A stretch of DNA of 10,015 nucleotides, from NCBI GenBank assembly GCA_019057735.1, contig JAHLWV010000071.1, positions 1-10,015 on the forward strand, written 5' to 3'. Positions 1-6,138 of this stretch are shown in pieces. The DNA is from Promethearchaeota archaeon. Lineage in GTDB: Archaea > Asgardarchaeota > Lokiarchaeia > Sigynarchaeales > SOKP01. The notes beneath the pieces are model-generated. The model saw only the letters and a program-made list of their open reading frames with translations, was not told the origin of the DNA and ran no database searches. The stretch's first letter is position 1. Each line of letters starts with the position of its first letter. A program made the translations under genes and the position numbers.

Positions 1-471
1 GGACCTATTTCTTTACACCCTACAAGTGTAGGCTTAGTGCATACATCACTGAATTTTGCAGTAGTGCACACTTTGGAAAACATAATCGAATTTAAAGTTA
101 GTACTAGAAGTTTAACGCAATATGATAAAGATTCTTTATTTGAGAAGCTAAAGTTACTCTTAAAAACATCTGGGTTAGACATAAACATTGAGATAACTAC
201 TCTCTATCCAAGTTGGCCACCAGTTTTTGATTCAAAGTTAACTGAAATATCTAAACAAGTGTATAAAAATACTTTTAATGAAGACGTAATTATCCAGGCG
301 ATTCATGCTGGATTGGAATGTGCTTTTTTTAGTCATTATTATCCTGATATGGAGATGATATCGTTAGGTCCAGATGTATGTGGTGGCCATTCTCCCGGCG
401 AGAGGCTAAACATAAGAAGCGTATCGAAAATATGGAAATTTCTTTTAGCTTTGCTCAAAAATTTCGCTTAA
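1..471 (+). CDS. pepD: Xaa-His dipeptidase PepD-like (M20C), C-terminal part
   Basis: This frame is open from the first base, so the start lies outside the window. 156 residues remain, roughly the last third of a family usually near 480-500 residues. PepD-type enzymes are cytosolic Zn-dependent dipeptidases with broad specificity. The fragment shows the C-terminal lobe: a lid-domain segment with HTSLNFAVV, then YPSWPPVFDSKL, then HAGLEC (fragment residues 102-107) and GGHSPGERL (128-136). His130 in GGHSP matches the metal-binding His near the C-terminus of M20C peptidases. The end, around WKFLLALLKN, is also typical. A GTG at 37 is in frame but internal to conserved sequence, so it is not the real start. 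The family call is firm; the exact substrate is not shown by sequence. Confidence 0.88.
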   Translation, partial: GPISLHPTSVGLVHTSLNFAVVHTLENIIEFKVSTRSLTQYDKDSLFEKLKLLLKTSGLDINIEITTLYPSWPPVFDSKLTEISKQVYKNTFNEDVIIQAIHAGLECAFFSHYYPDMEMISLGPDVCGGHSPGERLNIRSVSKIWKFLLALLKNFA

Positions 472-518
472 TTTAACGAATAATAAAATCTTTTATAACA
501 AAATTTTAATTTAAAAAA

Positions 519-530
519 AATTTATAAATC
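519..530 (+). promoter_or_regulatory. TATA-box promoter of the OST3/OST6-like gene
   Basis: An A-tract followed by TTTATAAATC lies 28-36 nt before the ATG at 556. This is the BRE/TATA spacing expected for an archaeal promoter with a leaderless or very short 5' UTR. There is no Shine-Dalgarno site in front of the ATG, which fits. It indicates that this gene is transcribed separately from the upstream peptidase. Confidence 0.5.
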
Positions 531-555
531 AAAGTAAAGAAATTTCGAGATTGTT

Positions 556-1086
556 ATGCAAGAGGAAAGAAGAAACAAAACAAAAGCAACTAAAGATGAA
601 GTCTTAGGCTCGGAGACCGTATTTGAAAAAATTAGAGGTAGAACTCCTTGGGTTTTTGGCAAAACATTCAGAAAACCAAAAATTTTGGTCCCAAAATTAA
701 AAATAACCAGAATGGGAATTCCTCTTCCAGGTAAATCATTCGCAGTAATAGGAGTTTACATTATTCTGTTCCTTTTGCAGACTGGAATAGTTTATTTAGT
801 ATTTAGAGAAGTTCCTGCTTTGGGTACTAATCCATCAGATGGTACTCCCATGTTTCTATATCCTGATATAAACGAGTCATTCATAATTGAAGGTATAGTT
901 GCGTCTATTTTTATTTTTATGTGTTCTATTGGCTTTATTTTGCTATACCAAGCATCTAAATTCGTATATAATAAGAGTGTAGCAGTTAGATATTTAGCCG
1001 TAGGTATTCTTCTTATATTGGCTTCTTTTATTACATTACAGGCAATGATTACGATTAAACTAGGTCAAAAATTATTTAATGTGTAA
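556..1086 (+). CDS. OST3/OST6-like membrane subunit, lacking the thioredoxin domain
   Basis: A 176-residue membrane protein. A basic, hydrophilic N-terminus (1-58) is followed by three predicted membrane segments at about 61-83, 109-131 and 144-166. Between the first two is a loop beginning FREVP and containing G..P, a Tyr-Pro pair (102-103) and a short ES.IIEG segment. This order and spacing resemble the last three of four membrane helices of eukaryotic Ost3/Ost6/TUSC3/MagT1, including the I-R-x-x-P loop of about 30 residues and the glycine-rich GFILL helix. The thioredoxin domain and first helix of those proteins are absent. In eukaryotes the subunit joins STT3 in N-glycosylation. In Asgard archaea, OST3/OST6-like proteins are reported as eukaryotic signature proteins. 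A glycosylation role here is inferred, since no STT3 is in the window. Similarity was judged by eye, so an unrelated membrane protein remains possible. Confidence 0.62.
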   Translation: MQEERRNKTKATKDEVLGSETVFEKIRGRTPWVFGKTFRKPKILVPKLKITRMGIPLPGKSFAVIGVYIILFLLQTGIVYLVFREVPALGTNPSDGTPMFLYPDINESFIIEGIVASIFIFMCSIGFILLYQASKFVYNKSVAVRYLAVGILLILASFITLQAMITIKLGQKLFNV

Positions 1087-1226
1087 TTAAATTTGCCTGT
1101 TGCCAATCTTTCTATTTATCTAGTTGCAAGAGTGTGAATTTGCAGACAAGTGATAGTTAGAATAGTTGTCACTTATAAAAATTCTAAACTTTTGAATAAT
1201 TTAAAATTCCTCGTGGCTAGTCAGGT

Positions 1227-1245
1227 AAAGAAAAAAAATAAAAAT
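1227..1245 (-). terminator. Poly-T terminator downstream of gcvH
   Basis: On the minus strand, 33-50 nt past the gcvH stop, the transcript would carry long U-runs (T5, A, T8, C, T3). Archaeal RNA polymerase terminates at such oligo-T tracts without needing a hairpin. The tract sits in the convergent gap between the OST3/OST6-like gene and gcvH. Confidence 0.5.
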
Positions 1246-1277
1246 TAGTTAAATATCTTTAAGCTTTAAAATTTGAT

Positions 1278-1679
1278 TTAACTGAGGGATGCAATAAAGG
1301 ATTTATAAGCGGCTTCATCCAATAAATTGCCTTTCTCGGCTTCCCAATTGGAAGCGTTAATCTTAAATAACCAAGCGGTAAGCGCATTTTCGTTTATTTT
1401 TTCAGGTTCATCCATTAAATCACTATTTACCGCACTAACTGTACCTGATACGGGACAATAAACATCTCCAACTGCTTTGCTTGATTCCACTGTAGCGTCG
1501 ATAGGGTCTGAGGAAGGTTCGCCTCCATCCATTGTTACTTGAGAAAGTTCAGCACCTTCAAGGGCATCTACATCCACAAACGAAATTTCTCCTAATTGCT
1601 CAGCGGCATAAGGAGTAAGTCCTACTTCACCAGTTTCATCATTATACCATTGATGGGTTTTAGTATACCAAATTGCCAT
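1278..1679 (-). CDS. gcvH: Glycine cleavage system H protein
   Basis: A 133-residue lipoyl carrier protein that shuttles the aminomethyl group between the P, T and L proteins of the glycine cleavage system. The N-terminus with YTKTHQWY matches the family start (usually K-[YF]-[TS]-x-x-H-x-W). The signature VESSKAVGDVYCPVSG follows, with Lys68 as the predicted lipoylation site. Next come the conserved DEPEKINE turn and AWLFKI. Length is normal, but the stretch from about residue 44 to 62 is roughly 11 residues longer than I expect between the GEISFVDVD strand and the lipoyl hairpin, and is rich in G, S, P and D. The gene stands alone, divergent from mptE. No gcvP, gcvT or lipoate ligase is in the window. 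The start is fixed by the N-terminal motif and by a TATA box upstream. Confidence 0.95.
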   Translation of the reverse strand: MAIWYTKTHQWYNDETGEVGLTPYAAEQLGEISFVDVDALEGAELSQVTMDGGEPSSDPIDATVESSKAVGDVYCPVSGTVSAVNSDLMDEPEKINENALTAWLFKINASNWEAEKGNLLDEAAYKSFIASLS

Positions 1680-1710
1680 GCTTTATACAACTCTTAGCTC
1701 TAATTTTAAT

Positions 1711-1722
1711 ATTTTATATAAT
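1711..1722 (-). promoter_or_regulatory. TATA-box promoter of gcvH
   Basis: Read on the minus strand, this gives TTATATAAAAT, centred about 37 nt before the gcvH ATG (at 1679). That leaves a 5' UTR of about 10 nt. The intergenic region 1680-1813 serves both divergent genes and contains no further ORF. Confidence 0.5.
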
Positions 1723-1765
1723 ATCGAATTTAATGATATGATAAAGTTAATTATATCATTGATTT

Positions 1766-1798
1766 AAAATTTATTTATTGAGAAATATTTTATAAAAG
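1766..1798 (+). promoter_or_regulatory. Candidate promoter region of mptE
   Basis: Two TATA-like stretches precede the ATG at 1814: AAAATTTATTTA (about 1767-1778) and TTTTATAAAAG (about 1788-1798). The first is spaced for a short leader. The second is sequence-wise better, but only 17-25 nt from the ATG, so it would start transcription at or just inside the gene. The sequence alone does not decide between them. Confidence 0.35.
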
Positions 1799-1813
1799 TA
1801 AATAACGATATAT

Positions 1814-2644
1814 ATGAAGAATTCACTTAAGACTCAAATCGAATCTCATATTGACTTTAGAGCGTGGTATCGGAAGATAGTAAATGATTTTAATTTTGAT
1901 CTTCAAAAAGATCGAGAAGCAAGAGATTTACTATCTCATATTTTAGAAAAGAAACCCTCCTCGTATAACCTTGAGGAGATTTTGCTTTCTTTTAAAGAAA
2001 ATATCCAAAAAAAAGAACGTATTTGTGTTTATGGTTGTGGTCCTTCATTAGAAGAATCAGTTGATTTTATATTAAGTAATTTAGGAAAAAGCTTTTTTAG
2101 TAACTCTGTGAATTTAGCTGCTGATGGAGCTGCTCGATTGCTGAATGAGAGAACCATACCGATTGATGGTATTATAACTGATTTAGATGGTATCACTGAA
2201 AGCGATTTCTCTAAGGCGAAATTTGTGATCGTTCATGCACATGGAGACAATACTCTTCTTTTAGAGCGTTTTAAAAACGCGATTATTAACTTCACAAAAA
2301 TAATCGGGACAACTCAAGCAGAATCGACTTATAATTTAATTAATCCCGGTGGTTTTACTGATGGAGACAGGATATTAGCCTTCATAATATCTTTTTTATT
2401 ACCGCAACAAGAGCTATATTTAATTGGCATGGATTTCAATGATATTGTGGGAAATTATAGTAAACCAAATCATGAAAAGAATTATTTAGCCGATCCAATT
2501 AAGTTTAAAAAGTTACAATATGCATTGCAGATAATCGAGTGGTTAATACCCAAAATCAAGATACCTTTGTATTTAATTAACACTATACCAATTTCAGATA
2601 AATTAAATTATTTGACACTTGACGCTTTTAAAGAAAGATTTTAA
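1814..2644 (+). CDS. mptE: 6-hydroxymethyl-7,8-dihydropterin pyrophosphokinase, MptE type
   Basis: A 276-residue protein of the archaeal MptE/DUF115 family. The enzyme transfers pyrophosphate from ATP to 6-hydroxymethyl-7,8-dihydropterin, a step toward tetrahydromethanopterin or folate (EC 2.7.6.3). It is unrelated to bacterial FolK. Family landmarks seen in order are: F-R-x-W-Y near the N-terminus (15-19), YGCGPSLE (73-80), the acidic TDLDG (122-126), HAHGDN (141-146), GGFTDGDR (179-186) and the strand LIGMDF (203-208). The Asp-rich TDLDG, HGDN and DGDR motifs are the likely metal/nucleotide site. It is divergent from gcvH, whose partner T protein uses a tetrahydropterin or folate C1 acceptor. 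Its stop is 4 bp from that of the opposing RadA-like gene. The start is supported by the conserved N-terminus and by the absence of any later Met before the core motifs. Confidence 0.9.
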   Translation: MKNSLKTQIESHIDFRAWYRKIVNDFNFDLQKDREARDLLSHILEKKPSSYNLEEILLSFKENIQKKERICVYGCGPSLEESVDFILSNLGKSFFSNSVNLAADGAARLLNERTIPIDGIITDLDGITESDFSKAKFVIVHAHGDNTLLLERFKNAIINFTKIIGTTQAESTYNLINPGGFTDGDRILAFIISFLLPQQELYLIGMDFNDIVGNYSKPNHEKNYLADPIKFKKLQYALQIIEWLIPKIKIPLYLINTIPISDKLNYLTLDAFKERF

Positions 2645-2648
2645 GAAA

Positions 2649-3446
2649 TTACATTTTAAAATCTTCTATCCCTCGTTTAGTAATAGAATAAACGAGTTTT
2701 TTTTCAGGAAGCATATGAGAATTTACCATATGAATATAAATCATGTCCTTCTCCTTATAGCTTAAATACAATACTTCTGAGAAAAAGTGATTCAAATATT
2801 GAATTCCAACGGGAAACTCTTTAACAACAGCATCTTCAAAAAAATTTGGAGCTACTTGAGCTGTTAAAATTGTAATTAATTGAAACCTTAGAGTTAAATT
2901 GTATATTTTTTCTAAAATTTTAAAGAATGTAGTCTTTGCCTTTAAAAATGATATTTCTTTATCACTACGCTCAATTCTGAAAAAATTATTAATAGAGTCG
3001 ATTATAAGTAGTTTTACATTATTAGTTTTGACTATAGAGTCCAATTCGTTAAGTTTTAATAAAAGAGTATTGTTACTCATGATTTTTGACACATAAATAT
3101 TCTTTAATGTCTTTTCACTGTTAAATTTGTTGTATTCTGCTAACTCTTGAACTCTTTCTGGACGGAAGGTGTTTTCTGTATCTAAATAAACAACTTTAAA
3201 GGAATTTTCAAACGCTTGTACTGATAATTGATGACAAATCTGAGTTTTCCCTGTCTTGTTAGCTCCAAAAACTACATACACTTTACCTGAAAAGAATCCA
3301 CCCCCAATTGCTTTATTAAAATTATTGGAACCAGTTGAAATGAAGGTTTTTTCCTGTTTTGTTCTTTCAATTTCACTAATGATTTTTTTCTTATCGATTA
3401 TATTAGATTTAAATATTTCTCCCACAATAGTTCGGTCTCTTAACAT
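2649..3446 (-). CDS. RadA-like RecA-family ATPase (recombinase paralog without HhH domain)
   Basis: A 265-residue RecA/RAD51-fold ATPase. Motifs in RadA order are: S-T-G-S with IGGG before the core (37-50), Walker A GANKTGKT (61-68) followed by Q-x-C-H, DTENTFRPERV (89-99), Walker B LLIID (146-150) with DSI, FFRIE (155-159), TAQV (195-198, usually TNQV in RadA), and a C-terminal HMLPEK...SITKRGIEDF (244-263) matching the RadA end. It lacks the N-terminal helix-hairpin-helix domain of RadA (about 320 residues or more), and I see no clear FxxA polymerisation motif in the first 30 residues. It is therefore better read as a RadA/RadB-type paralog that assists or modulates strand exchange than as the main recombinase. 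It is divergent from the TFE-beta-like gene and convergent with mptE. Its role is inferred from the family. Confidence 0.82.
   Translation of the reverse strand: MLRDRTIVGEIFKSNIIDKKKIISEIERTKQEKTFISTGSNNFNKAIGGGFFSGKVYVVFGANKTGKTQICHQLSVQAFENSFKVVYLDTENTFRPERVQELAEYNKFNSEKTLKNIYVSKIMSNNTLLLKLNELDSIVKTNNVKLLIIDSINNFFRIERSDKEISFLKAKTTFFKILEKIYNLTLRFQLITILTAQVAPNFFEDAVVKEFPVGIQYLNHFFSEVLYLSYKEKDMIYIHMVNSHMLPEKKLVYSITKRGIEDFKM
2672..2704 (+). terminator. Hairpin plus T8 terminator after mptE, inside the opposing gene
   Basis: A perfect 8-bp inverted repeat, CTCGTTTA (2672-2679) and TAAACGAG (2689-2696) with a 9-nt loop, is followed immediately by eight Ts (2697-2704). On the plus strand this is a textbook intrinsic-terminator shape 28 nt past the mptE stop. 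It lies wholly within the last codons of the RadA-like gene on the other strand, where the T-run reads as Lys codons. Confidence 0.55.
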
Positions 3447-3469
3447 TCCTGCAAATAATTTTTTAGAAT

Positions 3470-3481
3470 CCTTAAATAAAC
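3470..3481 (-). promoter_or_regulatory. TATA-like promoter of the RadA-like gene
   Basis: On the minus strand the sequence GTTTATTTAAG lies 25-35 nt before the ATG at 3446, consistent with a leaderless or near-leaderless transcript. The rest of the divergent gap (3447-3624) is AT-rich and holds no ORF or other recognisable element besides the opposite promoter. Confidence 0.4.
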
Positions 3482-3585
3482 GATAAAAACTTAATTAGGA
3501 TAATACTTATTTTTATTGATATTAAATCGTAAAATTAATTTTTGATTAAATATTGACTATTAATTATATTAATTTTAACATTTGT

Positions 3586-3597
3586 TTTTATATAATT
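3586..3597 (+). promoter_or_regulatory. TATA-box promoter of the TFE-beta-like gene
   Basis: TTTTTATATAAT lies 28-39 nt before the ATG at 3625. This is the expected archaeal TATA spacing for a very short leader. No Shine-Dalgarno sequence precedes the ATG. Confidence 0.5.
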
Positions 3598-3624
3598 AGA
3601 TATTAATTTTTTCATCCTCTAAAA

Positions 3625-4230
3625 ATGGCAAAAAAAAAGAAAGAAGTATGTCCGTATTGTGGAAATAGTTTTGCGTATCTCAGCCGACATAAGTGCAAAG
3701 TAAAGGAGAGAGTTGAAGGTACGGAAGAAGAAGGAAAATCCGACACTGAACGAAGATTGGAAAGAATAGCAGAAAGGAAAAAAGAAAAGGGGCGTAGTTT
3801 ACGAAAGGATGAGCGAATAGTTCTCAATATTATCTCACGAGAAAAAGATATTTATTTTGATGAACTATTAAAGCTAACTAAGAAGGAACGAATCGATCTC
3901 GATAAAATTCTAAATATACTATCACTTCAATCAAAAATACATGTAAATCGAGAGTTAATGGAGGCCTCATGGACAAAACACATAATTCTAAGTGAATCGT
4001 ACGATGTAAAAATTGAAGATCTGAAAATTGACAAAAATAAACCTGATTTCATTTTGGATATTTTTTCGCACCAGCCATGTTTAATCTGTCCTTTTGCGAG
4101 TAAATGTAATAATACTAACCTTGATCAATATAATCCAACACATTGCCCTTGGTTATCAGATTGGATAAAAATTTCTCTGGAAGGGAAGATTTATAATATA
4201 AATTTTGAGGTTATTACTGAAGATAAGTGA
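3625..4230 (+). CDS. TFE-beta/RPC34-like transcription factor with N-terminal zinc finger
   Basis: 201 residues in four visible parts. (1) A small zinc finger, C9-x2-C12-x9-H22-x-C24, after a Lys-rich start. (2) A highly charged, probably helical linker (25-60). (3) A likely winged helix (about 60-124) with helix-helix-helix-wing pattern. (4) A C-terminal cluster motif C152-x2-C155-P-x4-C161-x12-C174-P-W-L-x2-W. The last part resembles the 4Fe-4S segment of RNA polymerase III subunit RPC39/RPC34 and of archaeal TFE-beta, which is C-x2-C-P-x4-C-x10-C followed by an aromatic and W-[LI]. TFE-beta pairs with TFE-alpha to help open promoter DNA at the archaeal RNA polymerase. That role is inferred here from part 4 plus the winged helix. 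The N-terminal finger is not part of the TFE-beta layout I know. An alternative is a different Fe-S or zinc DNA-binding protein. Confidence 0.6.
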   Translation: MAKKKKEVCPYCGNSFAYLSRHKCKVKERVEGTEEEGKSDTERRLERIAERKKEKGRSLRKDERIVLNIISREKDIYFDELLKLTKKERIDLDKILNILSLQSKIHVNRELMEASWTKHIILSESYDVKIEDLKIDKNKPDFILDIFSHQPCLICPFASKCNNTNLDQYNPTHCPWLSDWIKISLEGKIYNINFEVITEDK

Positions 4231-4234
4231 TCTG

Positions 4235-4873
4235 CTAATACTTCTTCCTTAAACCAATAATATAGATCTCGTTACTTTTTTTGTTAGATGCTTTAGGTTT
4301 TAAGCTTCTCACCTCTCTATATTGTTGTTTCATCTTTTTGTAGAAATTCTCGAAATCAGCTCCTTGAAATACTTTTATTAAGAAATTTCCTTTGATTTTG
4401 AGGTTTTGAGTAAGTTCAAGGATCTTGAGACATAGTTTAATTTGCCTTGCTTGATCACTAAATTTATTACCTGATTTATTAATACTAGCGTCAGAAAGAA
4501 TGAGATCAAGTTTTTCTCCATTGAAATAATCATTAATTTCCACTTGAAACTCGGGAGAGGTAAAATCCATTTTAGTCATTCTTACACCTTCAATAGGGGC
4601 TAATCTCTTGACATCTGCACCCATAATTTTGTAATGATCGCGGTGATAATATTTGTCGGGATTTTTTTTTAAATTTAATTCCGCGTATTTTTTAGCTACT
4701 TGTAACCACGAACCCGGAGCACTACCTAAATCTAATATGTAATACGCTCTTTTAAAAATATCATACCTATTTTGAATATCCAGTAATTTAAAAGCTGATC
4801 GGGCTCTATATCCTTCACGCTTAGCTTTTTTATAAACTGCATCTTTTCTATGTTCTTCTGCATCTGGTGGCAT
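4235..4873 (-). CDS. rlmE: RlmE/FtsJ-family 2'-O-ribose RNA methyltransferase
   Basis: A 212-residue SAM-dependent methyltransferase of the RrmJ/FtsJ family, probably modifying a ribose in 23S rRNA. Seen are: the RSAFKL start helix with Lys29, the SAM-binding loop LDLGSAPGSW (47-56), GADVKR (85-90), LSDAS (126-130) with Asp128, LIKVFQG (165-171) with Lys167, and NEIYIIG (201-207) with Glu202. K29-D128-K167-E202 is the complete K-D-K-E catalytic tetrad. Length is normal for archaeal RlmE without a C-terminal TRAM domain. The start is 8 nt after the trm1 stop, so the two are almost certainly co-transcribed. The 3' end faces the TFE-beta-like gene with a 4-bp gap. rRNA target versus tRNA (TRM7-like) target is not settled by the sequence. 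Confidence 0.92.
   Translation of the reverse strand: MPPDAEEHRKDAVYKKAKREGYRARSAFKLLDIQNRYDIFKRAYYILDLGSAPGSWLQVAKKYAELNLKKNPDKYYHRDHYKIMGADVKRLAPIEGVRMTKMDFTSPEFQVEINDYFNGEKLDLILSDASINKSGNKFSDQARQIKLCLKILELTQNLKIKGNFLIKVFQGADFENFYKKMKQQYREVRSLKPKASNKKSNEIYIIGLRKKY
4276..4282 (+). terminator. Possible oligo-T terminator after the TFE-beta-like gene
   Basis: A T7 run on the plus strand lies 46 nt beyond the stop at 4230, inside the 3' end of rlmE. It has no convincing hairpin. It is the nearest T-tract able to end the plus-strand transcript, but seven Ts are common in DNA this AT-rich. Confidence 0.28.
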
Positions 4874-4881
4874 GGTCTTTA

Positions 4882-6111
4882 TTAAGTTAATTTTTCATTT
4901 TGTTTCAGGACTTTTTTTAATTCGTCAATTTTCATGTCTGTTTTAATCGAGATAAAATCGAAGTGAGTTCTTGAGGCTTTGTAACCATTCTCCTCAATTA
5001 ATTTAATTATGTCTTCAAGTTTGGGGATAGATGAAAGTTTTAATTGCTGAGATATTTTATGAATGTTATAATAAGAAATAGGCATATTTATTTCATTATG
5101 GGCGAAATTAAGGATTTTTCTAATTCTATTTTTATTCTTAAAATTGAATTTCTCATTTAAACTATCTAACTCTTCTACATATGATTTTTGATGCAACTCA
5201 CCAACCCATAAAGGTCCAGAATATGATAAATGTTTTTCGTTTAAGCATATAGAACATTTTTGAGGAACTTTTAAGAGATTCTCAATAATTGTTGAACGAT
5301 TCCCGCAATAATTACAATGAATAATATATCCATAACTTTTTGGTAAATCTTTTAATATCTTTGATTTTCCTTTGAAACTCATTGCAAAAATTCTTATGAA
5401 ATGGTTAGAATAGAAAGTTAGAAGCGGGATTATGCCTAAATTGTTTATATTGGCAATTCTTGAAATAAAAGATATTAATATTCGCGCCCCAATTTCCTTA
5501 CAATAATCGGTGTGAAGCGGTTTAGCCATATATTTCCTAATACAAACCTTTGGTTTAACTCCAAATAATACTGCTGTATCTGTTGCTGTTATACATAGCA
5601 ATCCTTTATCTTTTTTAATTGCTTTAATGGCAGAATCAATATATAAGTTTGGAGTGCCAAATGGATCGATTGAAATAACATCTGGTAAGATAGAACTTTG
5701 AGAAATTTCTGAAAATAATAGGTTGGCGTCTTTATTTAAAACTTCCACTTGTTTAGGTTCAATTTCGTTTAATTCTAAATTGTTTTTAATTAGCTCAACT
5801 GCAATTGGATTAATGTCGTTTATATATATTTTTTCAACATTATTTGTATTTTTTAACAATCTTATTGGACCAATACCCGAAGCTGCCATTGAATCAACTA
5901 CTACTAACGATTCTTGGCTAACGATTTTACTATAGGCTATAATAGCTAAGATTGTAATATCCCTGTTTATTTCCATCCTTTCGTTATAAAAAACATTCAT
6001 AGATTTAGAGGGGATTGTATCGTTATCTATCTCGTGTAATAAGAATTTCACAGAACCTTCTTGTTTTGTAATGTACTTGTTTTTACCAAAATCTTGATTT
6101 TCAGTTTTCAT
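4882..6111 (-). CDS. trm1: tRNA (guanine(26)-N2)-dimethyltransferase Trm1
   Basis: A 409-residue enzyme that methylates G26 of tRNA to m2G/m2,2G using SAM. Diagnostic segments are: VFYNERMEINRD (40-51), the SAM loop MAASGIGPIR (75-84), INDINPIAVE (97-106), the catalytic IDPFGTPN (148-155), and ITATDTAVLFG followed by the KPLH.DYCKEIGARIL region (174-212). A zinc site C266-x2-C269...C286-x2-C289 comes next, then GPLWVGEL (299-306) and the C-terminal SRTHFD (380-385). All family landmarks are intact and the length is normal. It sits 27 nt downstream of the FBPase-family gene with no TATA between, and 8 nt upstream of rlmE. trm1-rlmE therefore looks like an RNA-methylation pair in one transcript. 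The ATG at 6111 is about 40 residues before the VFYN motif, as usual. Confidence 0.96.
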   Translation of the reverse strand: MKTENQDFGKNKYITKQEGSVKFLLHEIDNDTIPSKSMNVFYNERMEINRDITILAIIAYSKIVSQESLVVVDSMAASGIGPIRLLKNTNNVEKIYINDINPIAVELIKNNLELNEIEPKQVEVLNKDANLLFSEISQSSILPDVISIDPFGTPNLYIDSAIKAIKKDKGLLCITATDTAVLFGVKPKVCIRKYMAKPLHTDYCKEIGARILISFISRIANINNLGIIPLLTFYSNHFIRIFAMSFKGKSKILKDLPKSYGYIIHCNYCGNRSTIIENLLKVPQKCSICLNEKHLSYSGPLWVGELHQKSYVEELDSLNEKFNFKNKNRIRKILNFAHNEINMPISYYNIHKISQQLKLSSIPKLEDIIKLIEENGYKASRTHFDFISIKTDMKIDELKKVLKQNEKLT

Positions 6112-6138
6112 ATTGTATTCTACTTATGATCTAGTTAA

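Noticed and set aside
37..39. GTG as start of the first gene
   Set aside because: The frame is open to base 1 and the residues before the GTG (ISLHPTSVGL) continue the PepD-like alignment, so the gene is simply cut by the window edge.
1148..1174. Imperfect hairpin AAGTGA...TCACTT in the gap after the OST3/OST6-like gene
   Set aside because: Only six Watson-Crick pairs plus several G-U pairs, and no T-run follows. This is within what chance gives in such DNA, so I do not call a terminator or ncRNA.
1087..1277. Search for a tRNA, C/D-box RNA or small gene in the largest gap of the left half
   Set aside because: No cloverleaf, no clear RTGATGA/CTGA box pair and no ORF with start and promoter. 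Only the gcvH-side T-run stands out.
2899..3486. Plus-strand open frames of 65 and 76 codons opposite the RadA-like gene
   Set aside because: They are antisense to conserved RecA motifs and have no promoter or recognisable product, so they are shadows of the real gene.
5723..5935. 70-codon plus-strand frame opposite trm1, and the 90-codon frame at 6926-7198 opposite fbp
   Set aside because: Both are antisense to conserved catalytic segments and encode hydrophobic low-complexity sequence typical of reversed AT-rich genes.
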